Below are positions 11,089-22,059 of a DNA stretch of 64,000 nt, one piece after another. The translations under genes and the position numbers were made by a program. This DNA is from Lamellibrachia columna (lineage: Eukaryota > Annelida > Polychaeta > Sabellida > Siboglinidae): NCBI GenBank assembly GCA_963662155.1, contig OY759265.1:12443929-12507928 (forward strand), in the 5' to 3' direction. Numbering within the stretch: position 1 is the first letter of the stretch; each line of letters begins with the position of its first letter. Under the pieces are notes generated by a model. The model saw only the letters and a list, made by a program, of their open reading frames with translations. It did no database searches and was not told where the DNA came from.

Positions 11089-11693
11089 GTAGACATAACC
11101 GCCTTAGAAACAGGCCATTCATGGTGCTCTTGCAAATTCATTGGATTATGAGTGAAACAGACATTGCAAAAACTGTAACAATGAATTGTGGGGAGGGGAG
11201 AATGTCACATTAGATTGAGAAACTAACTTTTAGATTTGTTCTAATAAATCAGTATTTGCGCTGAGTAGTAATGGCTTATGATTTGTTAACCAGATTGATT
11301 TGTTTAATGTTTTTATTTATACTTTCACTGTACATCCTTCTTGACAAAGGATATTTGATTTTTATGAGCATGCTGTAGTCAATAAGATTACATCGTTTAT
11401 ATGAGTACAACCATATGGTAAAATGCATATTGCTCAAACAGAGATACATATGAGATATTGATTTTGTAAATACTTAGCAAATATTCTATTGAAATAATGT
11501 TTTTTCTCATAAGCAATTTATACACTGCTTATGAAAATGTTGACCATATTATTGCATTTATTAAACCTAACTTTTTTTTACCAAACTATCGGTGCTTTTC
11601 CTCTTTTTTCACTTATGTTCATGGGTTAGGTTCAGGTAAAATATTGTCGAGTCACTCTTTCTGTTTTATCTTTCCATACTTTTCTATCGGCTG

Positions 11694-11883
11694 CCCCCTC
11701 TCCATCTTTCATCTTCCCCTCTCCATCTTTCATCTTGCCCCTCTCCATCATTCATCTTCCCCCGATCTTCTCATATCCCACCTCACGCAGTCCTCCGATC
11801 TTAGCTGTTCGTTCCCCTTTTCTTGCATCCTTTATGTTTTTTCACCTTTCTCTTCCACTCTCTTTACTAGTATGTCTGCATCC
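11694..11883. repeat. 21-bp minisatellite (three copies) and B-to-A junction, copy 1
   Basis: CCCCTCTCCATCTTTCATCTT-type 21-bp units occur three times at about 11695-11760, where B units 2 to 4 have one. The stretch sits at the C-terminal end of the RT relic. About 120 bp further on B stops within TGTCTGCATCCA and A begins at GTATATTAGGGG. The same junction recurs at 14010 and 28290. Confidence 0.8.
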
Positions 11884-13200
11884 AGTATATTAGGGGGGGG
11901 GGTGGGGACATCTTCAATCTAGTGCAGCCTCCCTCTGATAAGTTACATCAAAGCAGAACAAGTCACATTATAATATAATTACTTAGCAGTCAACTTTTGT
12001 TTATTTCAGTTAATTAGACACAGTCACCTTTACTCAAGTCCATGTGAAGAGCACACATCTGTTGGGAGTTGAGAAAATCCTGGACAGGCCCAGCTGTTAT
12101 CTGATATGGCCTAGTGAGCTGACGTAACTGTTTCACATGGAAGGTGAGTTGTTTGTGTCCACTAAGTAGGTTATGTAATGTTATGCAATTCGACAAGTTG
12201 AGGTGTTTGGCTTTTCAGTAATCCACACTCAAAGGTGATATTTGGGTCTGTTTACATTGGTGTATTGTGGCACCAGGTAAAAAATTATTATAACTTTCAG
12301 TATGGAATAACAACTGGCTATATAGAATTTGATTACAGAACACATGCTGGACTATTCCAAAAATTATGTTACAAGTTCATTCGAGTGAGCTGAAAAAGTG
12401 AGTGCATTCGAGTATCGTACTAGAATACATACTGTCTCAAGCTGAAGTAGCTCATATATGTGTGTTCTGCCAACCACAGGTGGTGGTTCCTTGTGTATGT
12501 AAGCAACTCCAACAACTAGGTAGGACATAGATTTTTTGCATGAATGCATGATTTTCATTTACCTTTATCAACAGGCTAAATTAAATTTTTGTCTGCACAA
12601 TTACCATTTTTATTTGGGGTAAGACCACCGTTGACCTTCCTGTTTACTGTTTCACACGAATGTAGGGCACGCGAAATTGTGAAATGTGAACTTAATAAAT
12701 TCATGAGTGCCTTTGAGCACGAATATTCACAGGTTTGTTTATAGAAGCTATTGGCTGTGAAATAGTGCATTTTTTGGAGAGTTTAACTGGCGGAGGGATT
12801 TATGGGAATTTTTCTGCTATGGGCCACGTGGGCGCATGAATACACGTCGGAAACTGCCAGCAATCCTGAAGGAGTGGTTTGCACCACTCTGTCAAAGTCA
12901 TCCTGGCTTAGCCGTGGCAACCAAACCCCAATGCTAACCCCACTGGGTTCCTGTTTGATTGCTGCATCTGATGGTTTGTGGTAACAGTGGCCGGTCTTGA
13001 AGCCACCAATTTTCATCTTAATTCCACCAGCAGGTGGACATTTCTCCTCACTCTTTCTCCTACTACTACTACTACTATCATGTGTTGTCTCCTCCATTTT
13101 AAAATCCCAGGTAAATCCAAGTAAAATTATTAATGAAAGTGACAAAACCGTTATCTTAATGGAAATACGTCTAATCCACCTGAGAAACCAGATGACAGTG
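11884..13200. repeat. Repeat A monomer, single copy before assembly gap
   Basis: About one A monomer, with its landmark start at 12802, cut by the N run right after GATGACAGTG. A short deletion removes the ATTATGTGAC part near 12705. Confidence 0.95.
12783..13145 (-). pseudogene. Transposase-like N-terminal relic in A monomer
   Basis: A 120-codon minus-strand frame with the MEETTHDSSSSSRRKSEEK start, GFKTGHCYHKPSDAA and the GVWLPRLSQDDFDR block. It lacks the subfamily stops seen in later monomers. Assignment as for the relic at 1960-2412. Confidence 0.4.
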
Positions 13201-13400
13201 NNNNNNNNNNNNNNNNNNNNNNNNNNNNNNNNNNNNNNNNNNNNNNNNNNNNNNNNNNNNNNNNNNNNNNNNNNNNNNNNNNNNNNNNNNNNNNNNNNNN
13301 NNNNNNNNNNNNNNNNNNNNNNNNNNNNNNNNNNNNNNNNNNNNNNNNNNNNNNNNNNNNNNNNNNNNNNNNNNNNNNNNNNNNNNNNNNNNNNNNNNNN
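13201..13400. other. Assembly gap (200 N)
   Basis: A run of exactly 200 unknown bases, flanked by repeat A on the left and repeat B on the right. The round length suggests a placeholder gap of unknown true size. The A-to-B junction it hides is not visible. Confidence 0.99.
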
Positions 13401-14010
13401 GCTTATGATTTGGTAACCAGATTGATTTGTTTAATGTTTTTATTTATACTTTCACTGTACATCCTTCTTGTCAAAGGATATTTGATTTTTATGAGCATGC
13501 TGTAGTCAAGAAAAGTACGTCGTTTATATGAATACAACCATATGGTAAAATGCATATTGCTCAAACAGAGATACATATGAGAGATTGATTTTGTAAATAT
13601 TTAGCAAATATTCTATTGAAATAATATTTTTTCTCATAAGCAATTTATATACTGCTTATGAAAATGTTGATCATATTATTGCATTTATTAAACCTAACTT
13701 TTTTTTACCAAACTATCGGTGCTTTTCCTCTTTTTTCACTTATGTTCATGGGTTAGGTTCAGGTAAAATATTGTCGAGTCACTCTTTCTGTTTTATCTTT
13801 CCATACTTTTCTATCGGCTGCCCCCTCTCCATCTTTCATCTTGCCCCTCTCCATCTTTCATCTTGCCCCTCTCCATCATTCATCTTCCCCCGATCTTCTC
13901 ATATCCCACCTCACGCAGTCCTTCGATCTTAGCTGTTCGTTCCCCTTTTCTTGCATCCTTTATGTTTTTTCACCTTTCTCTTCCACTCTCTTTACTAGTA
14001 TGTCTGCATC
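13401..14010. repeat. Repeat B fragment with B-to-A junction, copy 2
   Basis: A partial B unit running from GCTTATGATTTGG to TGTCTGCATCCA. It carries the three-copy 21-bp minisatellite near 13826-13885 and ends at the same junction to repeat A as 11883 and 28290. It includes only the last part of the RT relic. Confidence 0.9.
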
Positions 14011-14927
14011 CAGTATATTAGGGGGGGGGTGGGGACATCTTCAATCTAGTGCAGCCTCCCTTTGATAAGTTACATCAAAAACAGAACAAGTCATATTATA
14101 ATATAATTACTTAGCAGTCAACTTTTGTTTATTTCAGTTAATTAGACACAGTCACCTTTACTCAAGTCCATGAGAAGAGCACACATCTATTGGGAGTTGA
14201 GAAAATCCTGGACAGGCCGAGCTGTTATCTGATATGGCCTAGTGAGCTGACGTAACTGTTTCACATGGAAGGTGAGTTGTTTTTGAGGACTCCACTAAGT
14301 AGGTTATGTAATGTTATGCAATTCGACAAGTTGAGGTGTCTGTCTTTTCAGTAATCCACAGTCAAAAGTGATATTTGGGTCTGTTTTCATAGGTGTATTG
14401 TGGCACCAGGTAAAAAATTATTATAACTTTCAGTATGGAATAACAACTGGCTATATAGAATTTGATTACAGAACACATGCTGGACTATTCCAAAAAATAT
14501 GTTACAAGTTCATTCGAGTGAGCTGAAAAAGTGAGTGTATTCGAGTATTGTACTAGAATACAGACTGTCTCAAGCTGAAGTAGCTCATATATGTGTGTTC
14601 TGCCCACCACAGGTGGTGGTTCCTTGTGTATGTAAGCAACTCCAACAAATAGGTAGGACATAGATTTTTTGCAGGAATGCATGATTTTCATTTACCTTTA
14701 TCAACAGTCTAAATTGAAAAAAATTCTGCACAGTTACCATTTTTATTTGGGGTAAGACCACAGTTGACCTTCCTGTTTACTGTTTCACACGAATGTAGGG
14801 CACGCGAAATTGTGAAATGTGAATTTAGTAAATTCATATTATGTGACATGAGTGCCTTTGAACAAGAATATTCACAGGTTTGTTTATAGAAGCTATTGGC
14901 TGTGAAATAATGCATTTTTTGGAGAGT

Positions 14928-15386
14928 TTAACTGGCGGAGGGATTTATGGGAATTTTTCTGCTATGGGCCACGTGGGCGCATGAATACACGTCGGAAACT
15001 GCCAGCAATCCTGAAGGAGTGGTTTGCACCACTCTCTCAAAGTCATCCTGGCTTAGCCGTGGCAACCAAACCCCACTGCTAACCCCACTGGGTTCCTGTT
15101 GGATTGCTGCATCTGATGGTTTGTGGTAACAGTGGCCGGTCTTGAAGCCACCAATTTTCATCTTAATTCCACCAGCAGGTGGACATTTCTCCTCACTCTT
15201 TCTACTACTACTACTACTATCATGTGTTGTCTCCTCCATTTTAAAATCCCAGGTAAATCCAAGTAAAATTACTAATGAAAGTGACAAAACCGTTATCTGA
15301 ATGCAAAGATATCTAATCCACCTGAGAAACCAGATGGCAGTGACAGGAGACCAGTATATTAGGGGTGGGGGTGGGGACATCTTCAA
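14928..15386 (-). pseudogene. Transposase-like N-terminal relic, open 152-codon copy
   Basis: One of the longest versions of the frame: hydrophobic N-terminal stretch, MEETTHD, polyserine, then GFKTGHCYHKPSDAAIQQEP and GVWLPRLSQDDFER. No nonsense change is present. Assignment as for 1960-2412. Confidence 0.4.
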
Positions 15387-16270
15387 TCTAATGCCGCCTC
15401 CCTCTGATAAGTTACATAAAAGCAGAACAAGTCACATTATAATATAATTACTTAGCAGTCAACTTTTGTTTATTTCAGTTAATTAGACACAGTCACATTT
15501 ACTCAAGTCGATGTGAAGTGCACACATCTATTGGTAGTTGAGAAAATCCTGGACAGGCCCAGCTGTTATCTGATATGGCCTAGTGAGCTGATGTAACTGT
15601 TTCACATGGAAGGTGAGTTGTTTTTGAGGACTCCACTAAGTAGGTTATGTAATGTTATGCAATTCGACAAGTTGAGGTGTCTGTCTTTTCAGTAATCCAC
15701 AGTCAAAAGTGATATTTGGGTCTGTTTACATAGGTGTATTGTGGCACCAGGTAAAAAAATATTATAACTTTCAGTATAGAATAACAACTGGCTATATAGA
15801 ATTTGATTACAGAACACATGCTGGACTATTCCAAAAATTATGTTACAAGTTCATTCGAGTGAGCTGAAAAAGTGTGAGTGTATTCGAGTATCGTACTAGA
15901 ATACAGACTGTCTCAAGCTGAAGTATCTCATATATGTGTGTTCTGCCCACCACAGGTGGTGGTTCCTTGTGTATTTAAGCAACTCCAACAACTAGGTAGG
16001 ACATAGATTTTTTGCATCAATGCATGATTTTCATTTACCTTTATCAACAGTCTAAATAAAAAAAAAATCTGCACAGTTACCATTTTTATTTGGTGTAAGA
16101 CCACAGTTGACCTTCCTGTTTACTGTTTCACACGAATGTAGGGCACGCGAAATTGTGAAATGTGAACTTAATAAATTTATATTATGTGACATGAGGGCCT
16201 TTGAACATGAATATTCACAGGTTTGTTTATAGAAGCTATTGGCTGTGAAATAGTGCATTTTTTGGAGAGT

Positions 16271-16636
16271 TTAACTGGCGGAGGGATTTATGGGAATTTT
16301 TCTGCTATGGGCCTCGTGGGCGAATGAATATACGTCGGAAACTGTCAGCAATCCTGAAGGAGTGGTTTGCACCACTCTGTCAAAGTCATCCTGGCTTAGC
16401 CGTGGCAACCAAACCCCACTGCTAACCCCACTGGGTTCCTGTTGGATTGCTGCATCTGATGGATTGTGGTAACAGTGGCCGGTCTTGAAGCCACCAATTT
16501 TTATCTTAATTCCACCAGCAGGTGGACATTTCTCCTCACTCTTTCTACTACTACTACTACTACTACTATCATGTGTTGTCTCCTCCATTTTAAAATCCCA
16601 GGTAAATCCAAGTAAAATTACTAATGAAAGTGACAA
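16271..16636 (-). pseudogene. Transposase-like N-terminal relic in A monomer
   Basis: A 121-codon open copy with a longer polyserine run (seven AGT codons) and the changes KMKIGG to KIKIGG and LLAVSD to LLTVSD. The reading is otherwise as in the sister copies. Confidence 0.4.
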
Positions 16637-17596
16637 AACCGTTATCTGAATGCAAAGACGTCTAATCCACCTGAGAAACCAGATGACAGTGACAGGAGAC
16701 CAGTATATTAGGGGGGTGGGGACATTTTCAAACTAGTGCAGCCTCCCTCTGATAAGTTACATCAAAGCAGAACAAGTCACATTATAATATAATTACTTAG
16801 CAGTCAACTTTTGTTTATTTCAGTTAATTAGACACAGTCACCTTTACTCAAGTCCATCTGAAGGGTACACATCTATTGGGAGTTGAGAAAATCCTGGACA
16901 GGCCCAGCTGTTATCTGATATGGCCTAGTGAGCTGATGTAACTGTTTCACATGGAAGGTGAGTTGTTTTTGAGGACTCCACTAAGTAGGTTATGTAATGT
17001 TATGCAATTCGACAAGTTGAGGTGTCTGTCTTTTCAGTAATCCACATTCAAAGGTGATATTTGGGTCTGTTTACATAGGTGTATTGTGGCTCCAGGTAAA
17101 AAATTATTATAACTGTCAGTATGGAATAACAACTGGCTATATAGAATTTGATTACAGAACACATGCTGGACTATTCCAAAAATTATGTTACAAGTTCATT
17201 CGAGTGAGCTGAGAAAGTGAGTGTATTCGAGTATCGTACTAGAATACAGACTGTCTCAAGCAGAAGTAGCTCATATATGTGTGTTCTGCCCACCACAGGT
17301 GGTGGTTCCTTGTGTATGTAAGCAACTCCGACAACTAGGTAGGACATAGATTTTTTTGCATAAATGCATGATTTTCATTTACCTTTATCAACAGGCTAAA
17401 TTAAATTTTTGTCTGCACAATTACCATTTTTATTTGGGTAAGACCACAATTGACCTTCCTGTTTACTGTTTCACACGAATGTAGGGCACGCGAAATTGTG
17501 AAATGTGAACTTAATAAATTCATATAATGTGACATGAGTGCCTTTGAGCATGAATATTCACAGGTTTGTTTATATATAGTGCATTTTTTGGAGAGT

Positions 17597-18061
17597 TTAT
17601 CTGGCGGAGGGATTTATGGGAATTTTTCTGCTATGGGCCTCGTGGGCGCATGAATACACGTTGGAAACTGCCAGCAATCCTGAAGGAGTGGTTTGCACCA
17701 CTCTGTCAAAGTCATCCTGGCTTAGCCGTGGCAACCAAACCCCACTGCTAACCCCACTGGGTTTATGTTGGATTGCTTCACCTGATGGTTTGTGGTAACA
17801 GTGGCCGGTCTTGAAGCCACCAATTTTCATCTTAATTCCTCCTGCAGGTGGACATTTCTCCTCACTCTTTCTACTACTACTACTACTACTACTACTATCA
17901 TGTGTTGTCTCCTCCAGTTTAAAATCCCAGGTAAATCCAAGTAAAATTACTAATGAAAGTGACAAAACCGTTATCTGAATGCAAAGACGTCTAATCCAAC
18001 TGAGAAACCAGATGACAGTGACAGGAGACCAGTATATTAGGGGGGGTGGGGACATCTTCAA
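17597..18061 (-). pseudogene. Transposase-like N-terminal relic, longest copy
   Basis: 154 codons, with eight serine codons in the AGT run. The start-region methionine of MEETTHD is leucine (LEETTHD), so any start would have to be upstream. The conserved block is retained apart from small changes. Confidence 0.4.
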
Positions 18062-18926
18062 ACTAGAGCAGCCTCCCTCTGATAAGTTACAACAAAACAG
18101 AACAAGTCACATTATAATATAATTATTTAGCAGTCAACTTTTGTTTATTTAAGTTAATTAGACACAGTCACCTTTGCTCAAGTCCATGTGAAGGGCACAC
18201 ATCTATTGGGAGTTGAGAAAATCCTGGACAGGCCCAGCTTTTATCTGATATGGCCTAGTGAGCTGACGTAACTGTTTCACATGGAAGGTGAGTTGTTTTT
18301 GAGGACTCCACTAAGTAGGTTATGTAATGTTATGCAATTCGACAAGTTGAGGTGTGTGTCTTTTCAGTAATCCACAGTCAAAAGTGATATTTGGGTCTGT
18401 TTTCATAGGTATATTGTGGCACCAGGTAAAAAATTATTATAACTTTCAGTATGGAATAACAACTGGCTATATAGAATTTGATTACAGAACACATGCTGGA
18501 CTATTCCAAAAATTATGTTACAAGTTCATTCGAGTGAGCTGAAAAAGTGAGTGTATTCGAGTATCGTACTAGAATACAGACTGTCTCAAGCTGAAGTAGC
18601 TCATATATGTGTGTTCTGCCCACCACAGGTGGTGGTTCCTTGAGTATGTAAGCAACTCCAACAACTAGGTAGGACATAGATTTTTTGCATGAATGCATGA
18701 TTTTCATTTACCTTTATCAACAGTCTCAATTCAAAAAAATTCTGCACAGTTACCATTTTTATTTGGGGTAAGACCACAGTTGACCTTCCTGTTTACTGTT
18801 TCACACGAATGTAGGGCACGCGAAATTGTGAAATGTGAACTTAATAAATTCATATAATGTGACATGAGTGCCTTTGAGCATGAATATTCACAGGTTTGTT
18901 TATATATAGTGCATTTTTTGGAGAGT

Positions 18927-19385
18927 TTATCTGGCGGAGGGATTTATGGGAATTTTTCTGCTATGGGCCTCGTGGGCGCATGAATACATGTCGGAAACTG
19001 CCAGCAATCCTGAAGGAGTGGTTTGCACCACTCTGTCAAAGTCATCCTGGCTTAGCCGTGGCAACCAAACCCCACTTCTAACCCCACTGGGTTCATGTTG
19101 GATCGCTGCATCTGATGGTTTGTGGTAACAGTGGCCGGTTTTGAAGCCACCAATTTTCATCTTAATTCCACCAGCAGGTGGACATTTCTCCTCACTCTTT
19201 CTACTACTACTACTACTACTACTATCATGTGTTGTCTCCTCCATTTTAAAATCCCAGGTAAATCCAAGTAAAATTACTAATGAAAGTGACAAAACCGTTA
19301 TCTGAATGCAAAGATGTCTAATCCACCTGAGAAACCAGATGACAGTGACAGGAGACCAGTGTATTAGGGGGGGGGACATCTTCAT
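18927..19385 (-). pseudogene. Transposase-like N-terminal relic in A monomer
   Basis: 152 codons, open through the conserved block, with seven serine codons. Reading as for the other copies. Confidence 0.4.
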
Positions 19386-19762
19386 ACTAGAGCAGCCTCT
19401 CTCTGATAAGTTACATCAAAGCAGAACAAGTCACATTATAATATAATTACTTAGCAGTCAACTTTTGTTTATTTCAGTTAATTAGACACAGTCACCTTTA
19501 CTCAAGTCCATATGAAGAGCACACATCTATTGGGAGTTGAGAAAATCCTGGACAGGCCCAGCTGTTATCTGATATGGCCTAGTGAGCTGGCGTATCTGTT
19601 TCACAGGGAAGGTGAGTTGTTTCTGAGGACTCCACTAAGTAGGTTATGTAATGATATGCAATTCGACAAGTTGCGGTGTCTGGGTTTTCAGTAATCCACA
19701 CTCAAAGGTGATATTTGGGTCTGTTTACATAGGTGTATTGTGGCACCAGGTAAAAAAATATA

Positions 19763-20270
19763 CTTTCCTTTTCAGATTTTTCAAAATGTTTCTGTCCAAC
19801 ATGACTCCCTCTACCTTTCCCCGAGCATTCGCTCCCTGTTGTATCCGGCATCGCATTTCTACCTCTGAATGCTCATCCTCATTAACCATTCCTCCAAGTT
19901 ACACAAAGCCATCCACTTGGTTGATCTCCTCGTCATCCAAACTAATGTTCAAGTCCTCTCTCTGATGTCAAACACACATCTCTTCTGTCTTCTCCCGGCT
20001 CATTATCGGTCCGTGCTTCTTGAACATCCCCTTCCATTGCTCCAACACTTCCTGTAGTTCTTGTTTTTTGTCTGCTATCATGGCCAGATCGTTTGCATAC
20101 ATCCCGTTCCTGAGAACATCCTTTATGCTGATCTTCCTGCTGATTAGTGCCACCACCATGATAAAGAGTAAAGGTTCATTTCCTTGCCTCTAACCGATGT
20201 TAACTTTAAACTCTTCCGACAACCCATATCCAACCACAACTCTTGTTTTTGTTCTCAGGAACATGACATT
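19763..20270 (-). pseudogene. Partial LINE reverse transcriptase relic
   Basis: Palm-side part of the B-unit RT relic, with MVVALISRKIS and the degenerate box reading NDLA. The C-terminal region is cut by the A/B junction at about 19763. Confidence 0.7.
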
Positions 20271-20344
20271 TATGGGTGTTGCACGCCATGGCACAGAACT
20301 GACTAAATACCACCAACTCATTACAAAGTCAGACTCCCAGATAA
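19763..20344. repeat. Repeat B fragment left of the single-copy island
   Basis: A B segment equivalent to about 4715-5293 of unit 2. It stops abruptly after CAGACTCCCAGATAA, where complete units continue with GTACAAAAGG. The sequence after 20344 is not found elsewhere in the window. Confidence 0.9.
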
Positions 20345-20436
20345 CTTATTTTGTAATTTCTGAAACTATTATAATGATCAAACTACAACACTGACTGATA
20401 TGTATTGCCTGTATAGACTTGATATCATCATTCCAG

Positions 20437-20609
20437 GTGCCACCATCAAATCTCAGTCACAAAAGTCAGTACACAACATGACTACATCACTGGACGACAC
20501 AGAGCCATTCGATTACACAACAATTGACGTACCAGCTGTAAAGACGTCACGACAGGACGGCGTCGGTGTCACCTGGGACAAACCACACAAGGATGAGAAC
20601 ATCGACAGG
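20437..20609 (+). CDS. Gene-like model, exon a (partial, unidentified protein)
   Basis: An internal-exon candidate: acceptor ATCATTCCAG ends at 20436 and donor GTAAGT begins at 20610. The length is 173 bp. The frame enters in phase 1 and exits in phase 0. It encodes a polar, acidic stretch beginning ATIKSQSQKSVHNMTTSLDD and ending DKPHKDENIDR, with no membrane segment. Upstream exons are not visible, being either outside the island or lost where repeat B begins. I do not recognise the protein. The support is the strong donor, the acceptor and the in-phase continuation at 21533 and 21847. Confidence 0.45.
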
Positions 20610-20639
20610 GTAAGTTCTTGGCTCATGCTGATTATTGCA

Positions 20640-21092
20640 CTCACAGCCAAGTCAGTCTTTACGCAGACATTACAGCTTACTTGAAGTGTAAAGCGATTGA
20701 AGTACTCACAGCCCAGTCAGTCTTTACACAGATATTACAGCTTACTTGAAGTGTAAAGTGATTGTTGTACTCACAGCCAAGTCAGTCTTTACACATATAT
20801 TACAGCTTAGTTGAAGTGTCACGTGATTGTTGTACTCACAGCCCAGTCAGTCTTTATTCCGACATTACAGCTGACACGAATTGAAAAATTATTCTTCCAC
20901 TCACATACCAGTGAGTCTTTATATAGGCCATACAACTGACTCAAAGTGTCAAATAATTATTGCACTTACATACCAGTGAGTCTCTATACAGATATAAGAG
21001 CTGACTTGTAGTGTAAAGTGATTTTTGCACTCGCAACCCGGTTAGTCTTTCACGGACATTACAGCTTACTAGAAGTGTAAAGAGCTCTCTTG
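20640..21092. repeat. 65-bp minisatellite, seven copies, in putative intron
   Basis: CTCACAGCC or a variant starts at 20640, 20705, 20770, 20835, 20900, 20965 and 21030, always exactly 65 bp apart. Each copy holds AGTCAGTCTTTA, a CATTACAGCT-like block and GAAGTGTAAAG. The copies differ by many substitutions, most in copies 4 to 6, but the start-to-start spacing is always 65 bp. The run begins 30 bp after the donor of exon a. As 65 is not a multiple of three, a coding repeat is unlikely. Confidence 0.95.
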
Positions 21093-21532
21093 CTCGTGCA
21101 TTAAAAACACGCGGGAAGGAGTTGTAGACCGAACTGCCCCAGGTATATGGGTAGCTGTCTTGCCCCAGGGGGACCAAGATGGTTTTTTGGGGTATTTTTA
21201 CTGCTGCAAATGTTGATCCTTTTATGGTCGTCGGCACACTGCATCAAATGTTCATCCTATCATTCCACTAGTATTCAACAGATGTGTAATATAGATGTAA
21301 TGTTTGGTCGAATTATATATATTTTTGGAATGGAACCATTGGTTGATTCAGACAGAAAAGGAAGCATTTAAGTAGACAGGTTTTCTTACACCTATGTGTA
21401 ACAAGATATTTGTAAAAAAAATGTGTAACATATTCACATGGCCTGCATTAAAAGAAACTGTAGAAAATTTGACCCATTCATTTATTGGCTTTTGGGATGA
21501 TGAAATGACGACATCTGTTAATATCATTGCAG

Positions 21533-21640
21533 ACACAATGGGTCAGCTCTTTACTCCATCTCTCGCGAGTAGTACGTCACCACGAAGAAGTGAATTGGTT
21601 GTTGTGCATCAATCAGCTGAGATTTTCCCAGAAGCATATG
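21533..21640 (+). CDS. Gene-like model, exon b
   Basis: Acceptor ATCATTGCAG ends at 21532 and donor GTAAGT begins at 21641. The length is 108 bp, phase 0 to phase 0. In the frame that continues exon a it reads TQWVSSLLHLSRVVRHHEEV, then a tryptophan/leucine-rich end, with no stop. An alternative frame is also open and contains ATG at 21538 (MGQLFTPS), but it would meet a stop in the next exon, so I prefer phase 0. The protein family is unknown. Confidence 0.45.
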
Positions 21641-21846
21641 GTAAGTGAGCAAGGAATATATATTTAGACTGAATTAATATTACACCATTAATTATTTCAA
21701 TACTATGCCTGAAAGTTCATTTTGGCAAAAGTGTACCCTGTACGTGAAAACGCCCACATACAAATGTATTTATTATTACCTTTGTTAAATTTAATTTATA
21801 TAAATGTTATAACTTATTGTATTATTAAAAAAAAATACCGTTGCAG

Positions 21847-21957
21847 TCGACGGTCCAACATAATGAAGATATTGCCATATGGTTTCTCCTGGAAGTGTTT
21901 CAGGACAATCAATGCAGACTGTTCTGGCGACACAGCAAATTATCAAGTGTTGACTGA
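21847..21957 (+). CDS. Gene-like model, terminal exon c
   Basis: Acceptor ACCGTTGCAG ends at 21846, after an AT-rich tract. Phase 0 continues from exon b: STVQHNEDIAIWFLLEVFQD and a short C-terminal part, stopping at TGA 21955-21957. The 36-codon length plus stop and the consistent phase over three candidate exons support a real gene end. No clear polyadenylation signal was identified nearby. The alternative is that these are chance open stretches between good splice-like sites. Confidence 0.35.
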   Translation, partial: STVQHNEDIAIWFLLEVFQDNQCRLFWRHSKLSSVD

Positions 21958-22059
21958 ATTAATACCATTCAGTGAACCATGTGTAGGTGTTAAATCTGTT
22001 ATTGACCAGACTTGAGCGGATCTACACACTGGGTAGTGGGTCCAGGAAGTGTATGGAAG

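Larger units (their letters stand above)
3026..11883. repeat. Repeat B tandem array, block 1 (~1.81-kb units)
   Basis: The landmark CCATTCCTCCAAGTTACAC occurs near 3026, 4835, 8587 and 10386. Spacings are about 1,809, 3,752 and 1,799 bp. The middle spacing equals one unit plus a CR1-like insertion of 1,939 bp with its target duplication. Units two and three are almost base-identical where compared; the third lacks 9 bp near 9118. The array switches to repeat A at about 11883. Each unit contains a minus-strand reverse transcriptase relic and a plus-strand exon-like block, annotated separately. Confidence 0.95.
14011..19762. repeat. Repeat A tandem array, block 2
   Basis: A monomers with landmark starts at 14947, 16290, 17616 and 18946 (spacings 1,343, 1,326 and 1,330 bp), flanked by partial copies. 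Two adjacent monomers share a deletion before the landmark (TTTATATATAGTGC at about 17570 and 18900), so they are sister copies. The block ends at about 19762, where AAAAAATATACTTTCC fuses A to B over a shared ACTTTC. Confidence 0.95.

Noticed and set aside
12997..13416. Open frame across the N run
   Set aside because: It exists only because N codons are not stops; the real sequence is unknown.
20640..21092. CRISPR array
   Set aside because: The 65-bp copies are contiguous and similar over their full length. There are no unique spacers and the sequence is eukaryotic.
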